Assembly (NCBI GenBank): GCA_041655055.1 | Contig: JBBAGE010000073.1 | Location: 1 to 11,183 of the forward strand | Direction: 5' to 3' | From: JBBAGE01 sp041655055 | Lineage (GTDB): Bacteria > Pseudomonadota > Alphaproteobacteria > Rhodobacterales > Rhodobacteraceae | Length of the DNA stretch: 11,183 nucleotides | In this document: in pieces, positions 1 to 7,330 of the stretch | Layout of the letters: every line of letters starts with the position of its first letter | Position numbering within the stretch: the first letter of the stretch is position 1 | Made by a program: the position numbers and the translations under genes | Notes under the pieces: generated by a model | What the model saw: only the letters and a program-made list of their open reading frames with translations | Told to the model about the DNA's origin: nothing | Databases searched by the model: none

Positions 1-756
1 CGCGCCGCCGGGATCAAGGAATTCATCTTTGTCACTTCACGCGGCAAGGGCGCGCTTGAGGATTATTTCGATCACGCCCCCATGCTGGAACAGGATCTGC
101 GCAAAAAGGGCAAGGATGACCTGCTAGAGGTGCTGAAATCCACCAATATGGACAGCGGCGCCATCGCCTATATCCGCCAGCATCGCGCGCTGGGGCTTGG
201 CCATGCGGTCTGGTGCGCGCGCCGCTTGCTGGGGAACGAACCTTTCGCCGTGATCCTGCCCGATGACGTGATCGCCGCCGAAGTGCCCTGTTTGCAACAG
301 ATGGTCGAGGCCTATCAGGAAACCGGCGGCTCGATGGTCGCCGCGATGGAGGTGCCGCCGGAACGGGCGTCGTCCTATGGGATTTTGGACGTCAAGGATG
401 ACATGGGCGCGCTGGTTTCCGTGGCCGGCATGGTCGAAAAGCCCGCGCCCGGCACCCAGCCATCCAATCTGGCGGTGATCGGGCGGTATATCCTGTCGCC
501 CCGGATCATGCAGAACCTGAATCAGATGAAAACCGGCGCGGGGGGCGAAATTCAGCTTACCGATGCGATTGCCGAAGAAATCGCCAAGGGCCGCAATGTC
601 TATGGCTACCGCTTTCGCGGGCAGCGCTTTGATTGTGGCTCTAAGGCGGGGTTTTTGCAGGCGACCGTGGCCTTTGGCCTTGCGCGCGATGATCTGCGCG
701 AGGAACTTGCCGCCTATCTTGAAGAAATGGTCGCCCTGCGCAAAGCTGCGCAATAG
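1..756 (+). CDS. galU: UTP-glucose-1-phosphate uridylyltransferase (GalU), 5'-truncated by the window edge
   Basis: Makes UDP-glucose from UTP and glucose-1-phosphate in the cytoplasm, supplying activated glucose for glycan synthesis. The frame is open from base 1, and 251 residues are visible. The family is usually about 300 residues, so roughly 45-50 N-terminal residues, including the glycine-rich nucleotide-binding loop, lie upstream of the window. Visible family motifs in order are GIKEFIFVTSRGK near the start, a GLGHAVWCA nucleotide-sugar segment, LPDD (bases 256-267) with the probable metal-binding aspartates, VEKP, GAGGEIQLTDAI and FDCGSK. An internal ATG at 82 is not the true start, because the conserved family sequence continues upstream of it. 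The stop TAG (754-756) lies 6 bases before the next gene's GTG, so co-transcription with the glycosyltransferases is likely. The identification is firm. The operon link is inference. Confidence 0.95.
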   Translation, partial: RAAGIKEFIFVTSRGKGALEDYFDHAPMLEQDLRKKGKDDLLEVLKSTNMDSGAIAYIRQHRALGLGHAVWCARRLLGNEPFAVILPDDVIAAEVPCLQQMVEAYQETGGSMVAAMEVPPERASSYGILDVKDDMGALVSVAGMVEKPAPGTQPSNLAVIGRYILSPRIMQNLNQMKTGAGGEIQLTDAIAEEIAKGRNVYGYRFRGQRFDCGSKAGFLQATVAFGLARDDLREELAAYLEEMVALRKAAQ

Positions 757-762
757 GCTCTG

Positions 763-1935
763 GTGGAACGGCCGATCTGCCTTGATCTGACGCGGCTGGT
801 CAGCCGCGCGGGCGCGGGCCCGATGACCGGCATTGACCGGGTGGAATATGCCTGGCTTTTGCATGTGCTGACCCTGCCCGTGCCGGTGACGGCGCTGGTG
901 CGCACCGCGCCGGGCTTTGCACTGCTGGACCGTGCCGGAATGGCGGTGCTGGCGGGCAAATTTGCCCGTGACGATTGGGGCCGCGCCGATATTTCGGGGC
1001 ATCTGTCGCGCCGGATTTCCCCCGCCCGCCGCAGGGCCGAATCCGATATCCGCAGGCTGGCATTTGCCCGCTGTTCGCGCGTGGGGCTGGGGCGGATGTT
1101 GGCGCGGCATTTGCCCCGGATAAGTGCCTATTTCAACACCGGCCATAGCAATCTGTCGGATCGCACGCTGGGCGCGATGGCCCGCGCGGGGGCAGAAATT
1201 GCGGTGCTGGTGCATGATTTCATCCCGCTGGAATATCCCGAAATGCAACGCGCGGGCACCGTGGCCGGATTCCGCGCGCGCATCGATGCCATTGCCCGCC
1301 ATGCCGATCGCGTGATTTATACCAGCGCCGCTGTCGCGCGCGCCGGCGCGCGCTGGCTGCCCGACCTGCCCGCCGTGATCGCGCCGCTGGGGGTTGCGCC
1401 CACGCCCCCTGCCCCGGTGACAAGGCCCGCCAGAGCCTATTTCGTCACAATAGGCACGATCGAGCCGCGCAAGAACCATGCCCTGTTGCTTGATATCTGG
1501 CAGCGGCTGGATGCGGAACTGGGCGATGATGCGCCGCATCTGTTGATCCTGGGGCAGCGGGGGTGGAATAACGCCGCCGTTTTTGCCCGGCTTGATCGCG
1601 CGCCGATGATGGGGCGCAGCGTGTTTGAATTGCCCGGCCTGCCCGATGGCGACATCGCCGGGCTGTTGCAAGGCGCGCGGGCGCTGCTGTTTCCCAGCCT
1701 GACCGAAGGCTTCGGCCTGCCCCCGCTTGAGGCCGCAGCACTTGGCGTGCCGGTGATCTGCGCCGATCTGCCGGTTTATCACGAGACCTTGGGGAATTAC
1801 CCCGTTTACCTGCCAGCGCAGGATAGTTATGCATGGCAGCGGCATATTCTGGCTTTGGCAAAGGGTGCGGGCGCGCGCAAACAACCGCCCGCGCTGCCGA
1901 CATGGCAGGATCATTTCACGCGGGCGACGGGCTGA
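763..1935 (+). CDS. Glycosyltransferase, GT4-type (GT-B fold)
   Basis: Predicted retaining glycosyltransferase of 390 residues, using a nucleotide-sugar donor and probably acting on the cytoplasmic side of the inner membrane. The C-terminal donor-binding half is clear: a GTIEPRKNH segment (about residues 231-239) and EGFGLPPLE, in which E315 and E323 form the E-x7-E motif, preceded by LFPSLT. The N-terminal half has the HDFIPLEYPE segment usual in this bacterial group. No signal peptide or membrane segment is seen. The start is GTG at 763, with an AGG at 755-757 as a possible ribosome-binding site overlapping the galU stop, 5 bases upstream. It sits directly after galU and before two further glycosyltransferases, which suggests a shared glycan pathway. 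Donor and acceptor cannot be read from the sequence. The family call is secure and the specific role unknown. Confidence 0.88.
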   Translation: MERPICLDLTRLVSRAGAGPMTGIDRVEYAWLLHVLTLPVPVTALVRTAPGFALLDRAGMAVLAGKFARDDWGRADISGHLSRRISPARRRAESDIRRLAFARCSRVGLGRMLARHLPRISAYFNTGHSNLSDRTLGAMARAGAEIAVLVHDFIPLEYPEMQRAGTVAGFRARIDAIARHADRVIYTSAAVARAGARWLPDLPAVIAPLGVAPTPPAPVTRPARAYFVTIGTIEPRKNHALLLDIWQRLDAELGDDAPHLLILGQRGWNNAAVFARLDRAPMMGRSVFELPGLPDGDIAGLLQGARALLFPSLTEGFGLPPLEAAALGVPVICADLPVYHETLGNYPVYLPAQDSYAWQRHILALAKGAGARKQPPALPTWQDHFTRATG

Positions 1936-1966
1936 TCGCCACATTGTCGCAGAGGTTGGTAACGAG

Positions 1967-2968
1967 TTGGGTATTTTCGAATCCTACGCGCTCAGGCTGC
2001 GCCGAAAACGCTGGCGCATGCGGGCCTTGGTCAAACGCCGCGAATTGCGCGCCGTGGCCGATCGCACCGGCCAGATCCGCCCGGGCGATGTGCTTTTGTT
2101 CATGACATTGCGCAATGAACGCATCCGCCTGCCCTATTTCCTGCAGTATTACCGCACCCTTGGTATCGCGCATTTCCTGATCGTCGATAACGGGTCCGAC
2201 GATGGTTCGGCCGAATATCTGCGCGCCCAGCCCGATGTGTCGCTGTGGCATACCGATGCCAGTTACAAACGCGCGCGTTTTGGTGTCGATTGGCTGAATT
2301 GGCTACAGCGGCGCTATGGCCATGGGCATTGGACGCTGGTGGTGGATGCGGATGAATTTTTCATCTATCCGTTCCACGATACGCGCCCGATCACTGCGCT
2401 GACCGATTGGCTGGATGCATCTTCGATCCGGTCGTTTGGCACGCTTTTGCTGGATATGTATCCCAAAGGCGCGCTTGACGCCCAAATCTATACCGAGGGG
2501 CAGAATCCCTTTGCCATCGCCAACTGGTTCGACAGCGGCAATTATACCCAGAGGAAAAACCACATCGGCGCGCTTTGGGTGCAAGGCGGCGTGCGCGCAC
2601 GGGCGTTTTTCGCCGACCGCCCCGCCCATGCCCCGACGCTGAACAAGGTGCCCTTGGTGAAATGGCATAAATCCTATGTCTATATCAGTTCGACCCATGC
2701 GCTTTTGCCGCGGGGTTTGAACCGGGTCTATGACGAATGGGGCGGGGAAAAGGCCAGCGGTTGTCTGCTCCATGCGAAATTCCTGCACACATTCGCGGAT
2801 AAATCGCGCGAAGAAATGACCCGCCGCCAGCATTACGCCAATGGGCGCGAATATCTGGCCTATCATCGCCATCAAAGTCCCGATTTGTGGTGCGCACAAA
2901 GCACCGCGTTTCGCGACTGGCGCCAGCTTGACGCGCTGGGGCTGATGTCAACGGGGGGTTGGGCATGA
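1967..2968 (+). CDS. Glycosyltransferase, GT2-like (Glyco_tranf_2_4 type), start uncertain
   Basis: Predicted GT-A-fold glycosyltransferase. Visible features are a TLRNERIRLPYFLQYY entry segment, FLIVDNGSDDGS (nucleotide binding), a long LWHTDASYKRARFG stretch, and VDADEFFIYP, where D127 and D129 (from the TTG start) form the metal-binding DxD. The C-terminal GGEKASGCLLHAKFL segment is usual for this Rhodobacterales family as I remember it. The start is difficult. The frame is open back to an ATG at 1829, but that would overlap the preceding gene by 107 bases and gives an arginine-rich, non-conserved leader. TTG at 1967 (AGAGG at 1951-1955 upstream) keeps the GIFESYALRL segment that I recall in homologues. 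ATT at 1943 and ATG at 2018 are other options. The stop TGA overlaps the next gene's ATG (ATGA, 2965-2968), suggesting translational coupling. The acceptor is unknown. Confidence 0.85.
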   Translation: MGIFESYALRLRRKRWRMRALVKRRELRAVADRTGQIRPGDVLLFMTLRNERIRLPYFLQYYRTLGIAHFLIVDNGSDDGSAEYLRAQPDVSLWHTDASYKRARFGVDWLNWLQRRYGHGHWTLVVDADEFFIYPFHDTRPITALTDWLDASSIRSFGTLLLDMYPKGALDAQIYTEGQNPFAIANWFDSGNYTQRKNHIGALWVQGGVRARAFFADRPAHAPTLNKVPLVKWHKSYVYISSTHALLPRGLNRVYDEWGGEKASGCLLHAKFLHTFADKSREEMTRRQHYANGREYLAYHRHQSPDLWCAQSTAFRDWRQLDALGLMSTGGWA

Positions 2969-4656
2969 GCCTGGGCATCGTCATGCTGGCGCATGAGGCC
3001 CTGCACCGCGCCGCCCAGGCCGCCCGCCATTGGGCAAAGGCGGGCTGTCCGGTGGTGATCCATGTGGATAAAAGCGTATCTATCGCGGCGTTTTCGGCGT
3101 TTGAACGCGGGCTTGCCGATATGCCGAATATCCGGTTCAGCCCGCGCCATGCCGGCGAATGGGGGAAATGGTCGCTGGTGCAGGCGTCGCAATCGGGGGC
3201 AGAAATGCTGTTGGCGGAATTTCCCGATGTGCAGCATGTCTATCTGGTGTCGGGGCTGTGCCTGCCGCTGCGCCCGGTCGATGATCTGCGCGCCTATCTT
3301 GCCCGCTATCCAGACACTGATTTCATCGAAAGCGTGACCAGCCAGGATGCGTCCTGGGCCGTGGGCGGGCTGGATCACGAACGCTTTTTGCTGCGGTTTC
3401 CGTTTTCGTGGCGGCGCCAGCGGCGGCTGTTTGACGGCTATGTGCGGCTGCAACGGCGTATTCGCTTCAAACGCCGGATTCCCCCCGGGATAGAGCCGCA
3501 TCTGGGCGCGCAATGGTGGTGCCTGACCCGCAAAACGCTGGCCGCGATTTTGCAAGATCCACGCCGCGCCGAATTCGACCGCTATTTCGCCCGCGTCTGG
3601 ATTCCCGATGAATGCTATTACCAGACATTGGCGCGCCGCCATGCCCGCAGGATCGAAAGCCGGTCGCTGACCCTGACGCGCTTTGATGCGCAGGGCAAAC
3701 CGCATGTCTTTTACGATGATCATCTGGATCTGTTGCGCCAATCGCATTGCTTTGTCGCGCGCAAGATCTGGCCGGGGGCAGACAGGCTCTATTCCGCGTT
3801 TTCAGGCTCTGATTCCGGCGCGCGCAGTGATGCCGCGCCCAACCCCGCCCCGGTCGAGCGGCACTTTGCCAAAACCCGCGCCCGCCGGACCGAAGGCCGC
3901 GCCGGGTTGCATATGCATAGCCGCGCGCCCGCGACATATCTGCACAACACCAAATCCGCCGCCCCCTATACGATGCTTGCGGGTTTTGATCAGGTGATCC
4001 ACGGCTTTGCCCCATGGCTGGCGGGCGCGGTGGATGCGCAGGTGCATGGCCATCTGTTCGCGCCCGAACGCGCCGAATTCGCAGGCGGCGAAACGATTGC
4101 CCCCGGCGCGCAAAGCGATCATGCGGCGCTGCGCGATTACAATCCCACCGCGTTTCTGACCAACCTTTTGTGGAATGGCCGGCCCCGGCATCAATGCTTT
4201 CAATTCGGCCCGCGCGATACGCAAGATATCGCATGGTTCACCGCAACAGACCCGAATGCGCAGATTTTCGTCGTTACCGGCGCCTGGGCCGTGGCGCTGT
4301 TCCAATCCGGCGCGGAAATCGCCACGATCCGGGCAAAGGCCGCCCGGCTGCAACAGGTCGAAAACGCATGGCTGGGCGTGCTGCGCAGCCCCCATACCCG
4401 CGCGCGGCTGCGTATTTGCACGCTGGCAGAGTTTGTGGCCAATTCGGCGCCACAATTGCACGCGCTGGTTGACGCGATCGGCCGCAAACCGGCGCAGATG
4501 CCGCTGCCGGGGCTGGTGGATCTGGCGGGTTTTGATGTGTTCTTGCACCGCTTGCGCAATGCCGGGATGGTGCCCACGCTGGTGGGCGATTTCGATCCCG
4601 CCGATGATGTCCCCGCCGCCATGGCCGCACCCCGACCCAGATTGATAGGCCCCTGA
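2965..4656 (+). CDS. Core-2/I-branching-type beta-1,6-N-acetylglucosaminyltransferase-like protein with C-terminal domain of unknown function
   Basis: 563 residues from the ATG at 2965. A TTG two codons upstream is possible but less likely, because the ATGA overlap with the previous stop is a typical coupled start. Residues 1 to about 255 resemble the Branch glycosyltransferase domain (GT14-like): an opening GIVMLAHE strand, HVDKS, the GEWGKWSLVQAS segment, YLVSGLCLPLRP (S96-L102 corresponding to the family SGxxxPL), GAQWWCLTRKT (Q183-L187) and WIPDECYYQTL (P214, D215, E216). After a low-complexity linker (about 275-310), the remaining 250 residues match no catalytic family I recognise. I recall such regions in Rhodobacterales as DUF5927 or DUF5928, but cannot say which. 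No signal peptide is visible. Position between a GT2 and a sulfotransferase supports a role in branching a glycan. The GlcNAc specificity is a family assumption, not shown here. Confidence 0.82.
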   Translation: MSLGIVMLAHEALHRAAQAARHWAKAGCPVVIHVDKSVSIAAFSAFERGLADMPNIRFSPRHAGEWGKWSLVQASQSGAEMLLAEFPDVQHVYLVSGLCLPLRPVDDLRAYLARYPDTDFIESVTSQDASWAVGGLDHERFLLRFPFSWRRQRRLFDGYVRLQRRIRFKRRIPPGIEPHLGAQWWCLTRKTLAAILQDPRRAEFDRYFARVWIPDECYYQTLARRHARRIESRSLTLTRFDAQGKPHVFYDDHLDLLRQSHCFVARKIWPGADRLYSAFSGSDSGARSDAAPNPAPVERHFAKTRARRTEGRAGLHMHSRAPATYLHNTKSAAPYTMLAGFDQVIHGFAPWLAGAVDAQVHGHLFAPERAEFAGGETIAPGAQSDHAALRDYNPTAFLTNLLWNGRPRHQCFQFGPRDTQDIAWFTATDPNAQIFVVTGAWAVALFQSGAEIATIRAKAARLQQVENAWLGVLRSPHTRARLRICTLAEFVANSAPQLHALVDAIGRKPAQMPLPGLVDLAGFDVFLHRLRNAGMVPTLVGDFDPADDVPAAMAAPRPRLIGP

Positions 4657-4657
4657 C

Positions 4658-6061
4658 ATGTTTGACTATTTCGTCATTTTTGCCGCCATGCGCACCGGAT
4701 CGAATTTTCTTGAGGAAAATATCAACGATTTTCCCGGCCTGCATTGCTGGGGCGAAGCGTTCAATCCCCGCTTCATCGGCCATGCCGGCAAACAGGAATT
4801 GCTGGGCGAAACCATGGAAAGCCGCGAAGCCGATCCCGCGCGGCTGCTGGCAGCGATGCAACAGGCCACCGATGGGCTGGCGGGGTTTCGGTTCTTTCCC
4901 GGCCATGATCCGCGCATCATGGCGATGGCGCTGGAAAATCCGCGCTGCGCCAAGATCATTTTGACCCGAAACCCCTTGGATAGTCACGTTTCGCATAAAA
5001 TCGCGGTCAGCACCGGTCAATGGCGGCTGGGCGATATGAAACAGGCGAAAACCGCGCAGATCACCTTTGACGCGGGCGAATTCTGGGCATCGCTGGATGC
5101 GCTGCAGGGCTTTCACCAACAGGTGCGCCATGCGTTGCAGATCAGCGGCCAGACAGCGTTTCATATCGGTTACGATGATATCAACGATCTGGGGGTGCTG
5201 AATGGGTTGGCGCGATTTTTGGGGGTCAGCACGCCCAAGACGCGCACCAACACCCGCACCAAGGTGCAAAACCCGGCGCATTTGCGGGAAAAAGTGTCTA
5301 ATTATGACGAAATGGTCGCGGCGCTGGGCCAGATGGATCTATTCGGGCTGGACCGTATCCCCAACCATGAACCCCGCCGCGGCCCCGCGGTGCCCCGCTA
5401 TGTCGCCGCTGCGAAATCCGCGCTGATCCATATGCCGATCAAAGGCGGCCCCGAAGATGTGGTGGACGAATGGCTTGCCGCGCTTGATGGCGTCAGCCCC
5501 GATGCCCTGATCCGCGATTTCACCCAAAAAAGCCTGCGTCACTGGCTGCGCCAATCGCAAAACCACCGCAGTTTTACGGTGATCCGGCATCCTTTGGCGC
5601 GGCTGCATCATGTGTTTTGCCGCTATATTCTGGCAACCGGGCCCGAATCCTATGCTGATATCCGCCAGACCCTGCGCGCCAGCTATCGCCTGCCGATCCC
5701 GCGCGATATGCGCAACTATGATCTGGCCACGCACAGGACGGCGTTTCTGGCCTTTGCCGCGTTCATCAAGGGCAATCTGGCCGGCCAGACCAGTGTGCGC
5801 GTCGATGGGGCATGGGCATCGCAAACCGAAGTGCTGGCCGGGATGGCGGGATTCATGCTGCCCGATATGATCATCCGCGAAGGTGATATGGCCCGCGATC
5901 TGGCGCATCTGGCGGGCCGGGCCATCGCGCCCGCCGTGGCGACGCCCGATCAACCGTTCAGCCTGGCCGATATTTATGACGCCAGTGTCGAGGCCGCCGC
6001 CCGCGCCGCCTATCAGCGGGATTATATGATGTTTGGCTTTGGCGACTGGCGCGCAGAGTGA
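4658..6061 (+). CDS. Sulfotransferase-like protein with two tandem sulfotransferase halves (often labelled NodH-like)
   Basis: 467 residues, starting at ATG 4658 one base after the previous stop. The N-terminal half (about 1-200) has a PAPS 5'-phosphosulfate loop, AAMRTGSNFL (R12, T13, G14, S15), and a 3'-phosphate motif, ILTRNPLDSH (R104, S109), ending in FHIGYDDINDL and FLGV as in Stf0/NodH-type enzymes. The C-terminal half (about 245-460) repeats the plan. It has ALIHMPIKGG (256-264), aligned with the usual PKTGGT loop but with the lysine displaced, then FTVIRHPLARL (306 onward) with R310, and closes with YMMFGFGDW. The reaction expected of the first half is transfer of sulfate from PAPS to a hydroxyl, here probably of the glycan made by the upstream enzymes. 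The second half may be a second active site or a degenerate one. The family call is good; substrate and second-site activity are inference. Confidence 0.82.
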   Translation: MFDYFVIFAAMRTGSNFLEENINDFPGLHCWGEAFNPRFIGHAGKQELLGETMESREADPARLLAAMQQATDGLAGFRFFPGHDPRIMAMALENPRCAKIILTRNPLDSHVSHKIAVSTGQWRLGDMKQAKTAQITFDAGEFWASLDALQGFHQQVRHALQISGQTAFHIGYDDINDLGVLNGLARFLGVSTPKTRTNTRTKVQNPAHLREKVSNYDEMVAALGQMDLFGLDRIPNHEPRRGPAVPRYVAAAKSALIHMPIKGGPEDVVDEWLAALDGVSPDALIRDFTQKSLRHWLRQSQNHRSFTVIRHPLARLHHVFCRYILATGPESYADIRQTLRASYRLPIPRDMRNYDLATHRTAFLAFAAFIKGNLAGQTSVRVDGAWASQTEVLAGMAGFMLPDMIIREGDMARDLAHLAGRAIAPAVATPDQPFSLADIYDASVEAAARAAYQRDYMMFGFGDWRAE

Positions 6062-6072
6062 ATGCGCGCCAG
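6046..6072. terminator. Possible bidirectional terminator: perfect 9-bp stem-loop between convergent genes
   Basis: The left arm CTGGCGCGC (6046-6054) and right arm GCGCGCCAG (6064-6072) are exact reverse complements separated by a 9-base loop. The loop contains the sulfotransferase stop codon (TGA, 6059-6061), and the right arm ends 4 bases before the ptsN stop codon. Position between two convergent genes only 15 bases apart fits a terminator acting in both directions. Neither side is followed by a T-run, so it is not a canonical intrinsic terminator. It may instead stabilise 3' ends or stop polymerase with help from Rho. Confidence 0.4.
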
Positions 6073-6076
6073 CGGA

Positions 6077-6541
6077 TCAGGCCGCTTCGTTGCGGGTGGC
6101 CTCGGTCAATACCGCGTGCAATGTGGCCGGATCGGTATTCGCGCGCAATTTGGCGCGCACGGCGGAATCGCGCATCGTGCGCGATACCAACGCCAGCGCC
6201 TTGAGGTGATCGACCCCGGAATCCTCGGGGGCGAACAGGACGAAAACCAGATCGACCGGCTGCCGGTCAACGGCGTCGAAATCGATCGGATCTTCCAGGC
6301 GCACGAAAATACCGACCACCTTGTCGATGCCCGCGATCCGGGCATGGGGCAGTGCGATGCCTTGGCCGACACCCGTCGGGCCAAGACTTTCGCGTTCAAG
6401 CAAGGCATTGACCGCATTGTTCAGATCAAGCCCGTAAGAAGCGGCGGCGATCTCGCCCAGATCCTGAAACAAGCGCTTCTTGCTTGTGAGTTTTCCAACG
6501 GCCCTAACGGCCGAAGGAAGCAGAATATTCGAGATTTCCAT
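6077..6541 (-). CDS. ptsN: PTS IIA-like nitrogen-regulatory protein (EIIA-Ntr)
   Basis: 154 residues, close to the family's usual 150-165. It is the phosphate acceptor at the end of the nitrogen PTS relay (PtsP to NPr to PtsN), a cytoplasmic regulator linked to nitrogen, potassium and envelope control rather than sugar transport. The sequence begins MEISNILLPSAV, as usual for PtsN. It carries GVGQGIALPHARI, where H66 is the expected phosphorylated histidine, and FVLFAPEDSG further on. I chose the ATG at 6541 because AGCAGG lies just upstream and the family start matches. An ATG six codons earlier (6559) lacks a ribosome-binding site. It follows hpf by 38 bases in the same direction, the classical order, although no rpoN is present here. 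NPr (ptsO) and RapZ/HPr kinase genes are not in view. Confidence 0.95.
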   Translation of the reverse strand: MEISNILLPSAVRAVGKLTSKKRLFQDLGEIAAASYGLDLNNAVNALLERESLGPTGVGQGIALPHARIAGIDKVVGIFVRLEDPIDFDAVDRQPVDLVFVLFAPEDSGVDHLKALALVSRTMRDSAVRAKLRANTDPATLHAVLTEATRNEAA

Positions 6542-6579
6542 GTGACCTGCTCTTTTCATACACCGCAGGCTGCGGGGAA

Positions 6580-7155
6580 CTATCCCGCGCCGCCTGGATC
6601 AATCCAGCCTATGTTGCCATCATGGCGCCGGTAGACCACATTCACCGCGCCTTTACCTTCGTTGCGAAAAACCAGCAGGGGTGACCCGGCCAGCTCCATC
6701 TGCATCACGGCCTCGCCAACGGACAGCGAGGGGATATTGGTCTCCATCTCAGCGATGATGATCGGCTGGAGTGTTTCCGGCTCTGCTTCATCGCTATGCT
6801 CTGTTGCCGCGAGGATATAGGACGAAGCGCCGACAAGTTCAACTGGTTGTGCGCGGTGGCGATGATGATCCTTGAGCCGGCGTTTGTAACGGCGAAGCTG
6901 TTTTTCCAATTTGTCGCGGCACAGATCAAATGAGGCATAGATATCATGGGCTTGCGCGCGCGCCTGGGCCGTCAGCCCGGTGGACAGATGCAAGGCCACT
7001 TCGCAGGCGAATTGGCTGGCGTCGCGTGAAAAGACCACATTGGCGATGGTTGGCCGCTGCGCATATTTTTCCATAACCACGCCCAAGCCGGTTTTGACGT
7101 GTTCTTGCAGGGCTTCGCCGATGTCAATTTGTTTGCCACTGATTTGATAACGCAT
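6580..7155 (-). CDS. hpf: Ribosome hibernation-promoting factor, long form
   Basis: 191 residues, the length of long-form HPF. It binds the small ribosomal subunit in stationary phase or starvation, and the C-terminal domain drives dimerisation of ribosomes to inactive 100S particles. The N-terminal domain (about 1-105) starts MRYQISGKQIDIGEAL and contains the basic RDKLEKQLRRYKRRLKDH segment expected to contact rRNA. After a linker, the C-terminal domain (about 130-188) shows PSLSVGEAVMQMEL, PLLVFRNE and VNVVYRRHDGNIGWI, as in the family. The start is ATG at 7155, with a strong GGAGG five bases upstream. The frame stays open to 7332, but that extension is not family-like. It probably has its own promoter in the 217-base gap upstream and is co-transcribed with ptsN. 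Confidence 0.95.
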   Translation of the reverse strand: MRYQISGKQIDIGEALQEHVKTGLGVVMEKYAQRPTIANVVFSRDASQFACEVALHLSTGLTAQARAQAHDIYASFDLCRDKLEKQLRRYKRRLKDHHRHRAQPVELVGASSYILAATEHSDEAEPETLQPIIIAEMETNIPSLSVGEAVMQMELAGSPLLVFRNEGKGAVNVVYRRHDGNIGWIDPGGAG

Positions 7156-7245
7156 TTGGCCTCCGTCAGGTGAACGCCCCGCCGCCGAGATTGGCGCGGG
7201 GAATTTCGAATATCGGATTGGAATCGTTAATAAAGCCTTAGCCGC

Positions 7246-7283
7246 CGGCTGTTTTGGCGTCGTGGCGCCGACGGGAACAGCCG
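7246..7283 (-). other. Long imperfect hairpin in the hpf leader / lptB 3' region
   Basis: CGGCTGTT (7246-7253) pairs exactly with AACAGCCG (7276-7283). Inside, CGTCG (7258-7262) pairs with CGACG (7269-7273) across a 6-base loop, with a 4/2-base internal loop between the stems. This gives about 13 base pairs in total. It lies about 90 bases upstream of the hpf ATG in the only sizeable gap of the minus-strand cluster. No T-run follows on either strand, so a classical terminator is unlikely. It could be a leader structure, an RNase processing site or a Rho-dependent end of the lpt transcript. Confidence 0.45.
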
Positions 7284-7330
7284 TCGCGCGATGGAAAAGG
7301 GCCTTGCTCCACATTTGATACAATTGGCGC

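Noticed and set aside
124..1944. 606-codon open frame on the minus strand opposite galU and the first glycosyltransferase
   Set aside because: Composition is rich in His, Gln, Arg and Gly with no family motif, as expected antisense to GC-rich codons. The plus-strand genes are clear.
6563..6575. CCGCA-GGC-TGCGG stem-loop between hpf and ptsN
   Set aside because: Five base pairs with a 3-base loop in a GC-rich region is easily chance; no T-run, so not called a terminator.
6062..6634. 190-codon plus-strand frame following the sulfotransferase
   Set aside because: Antisense to ptsN, whose motifs and ribosome-binding site are convincing; no start signal.
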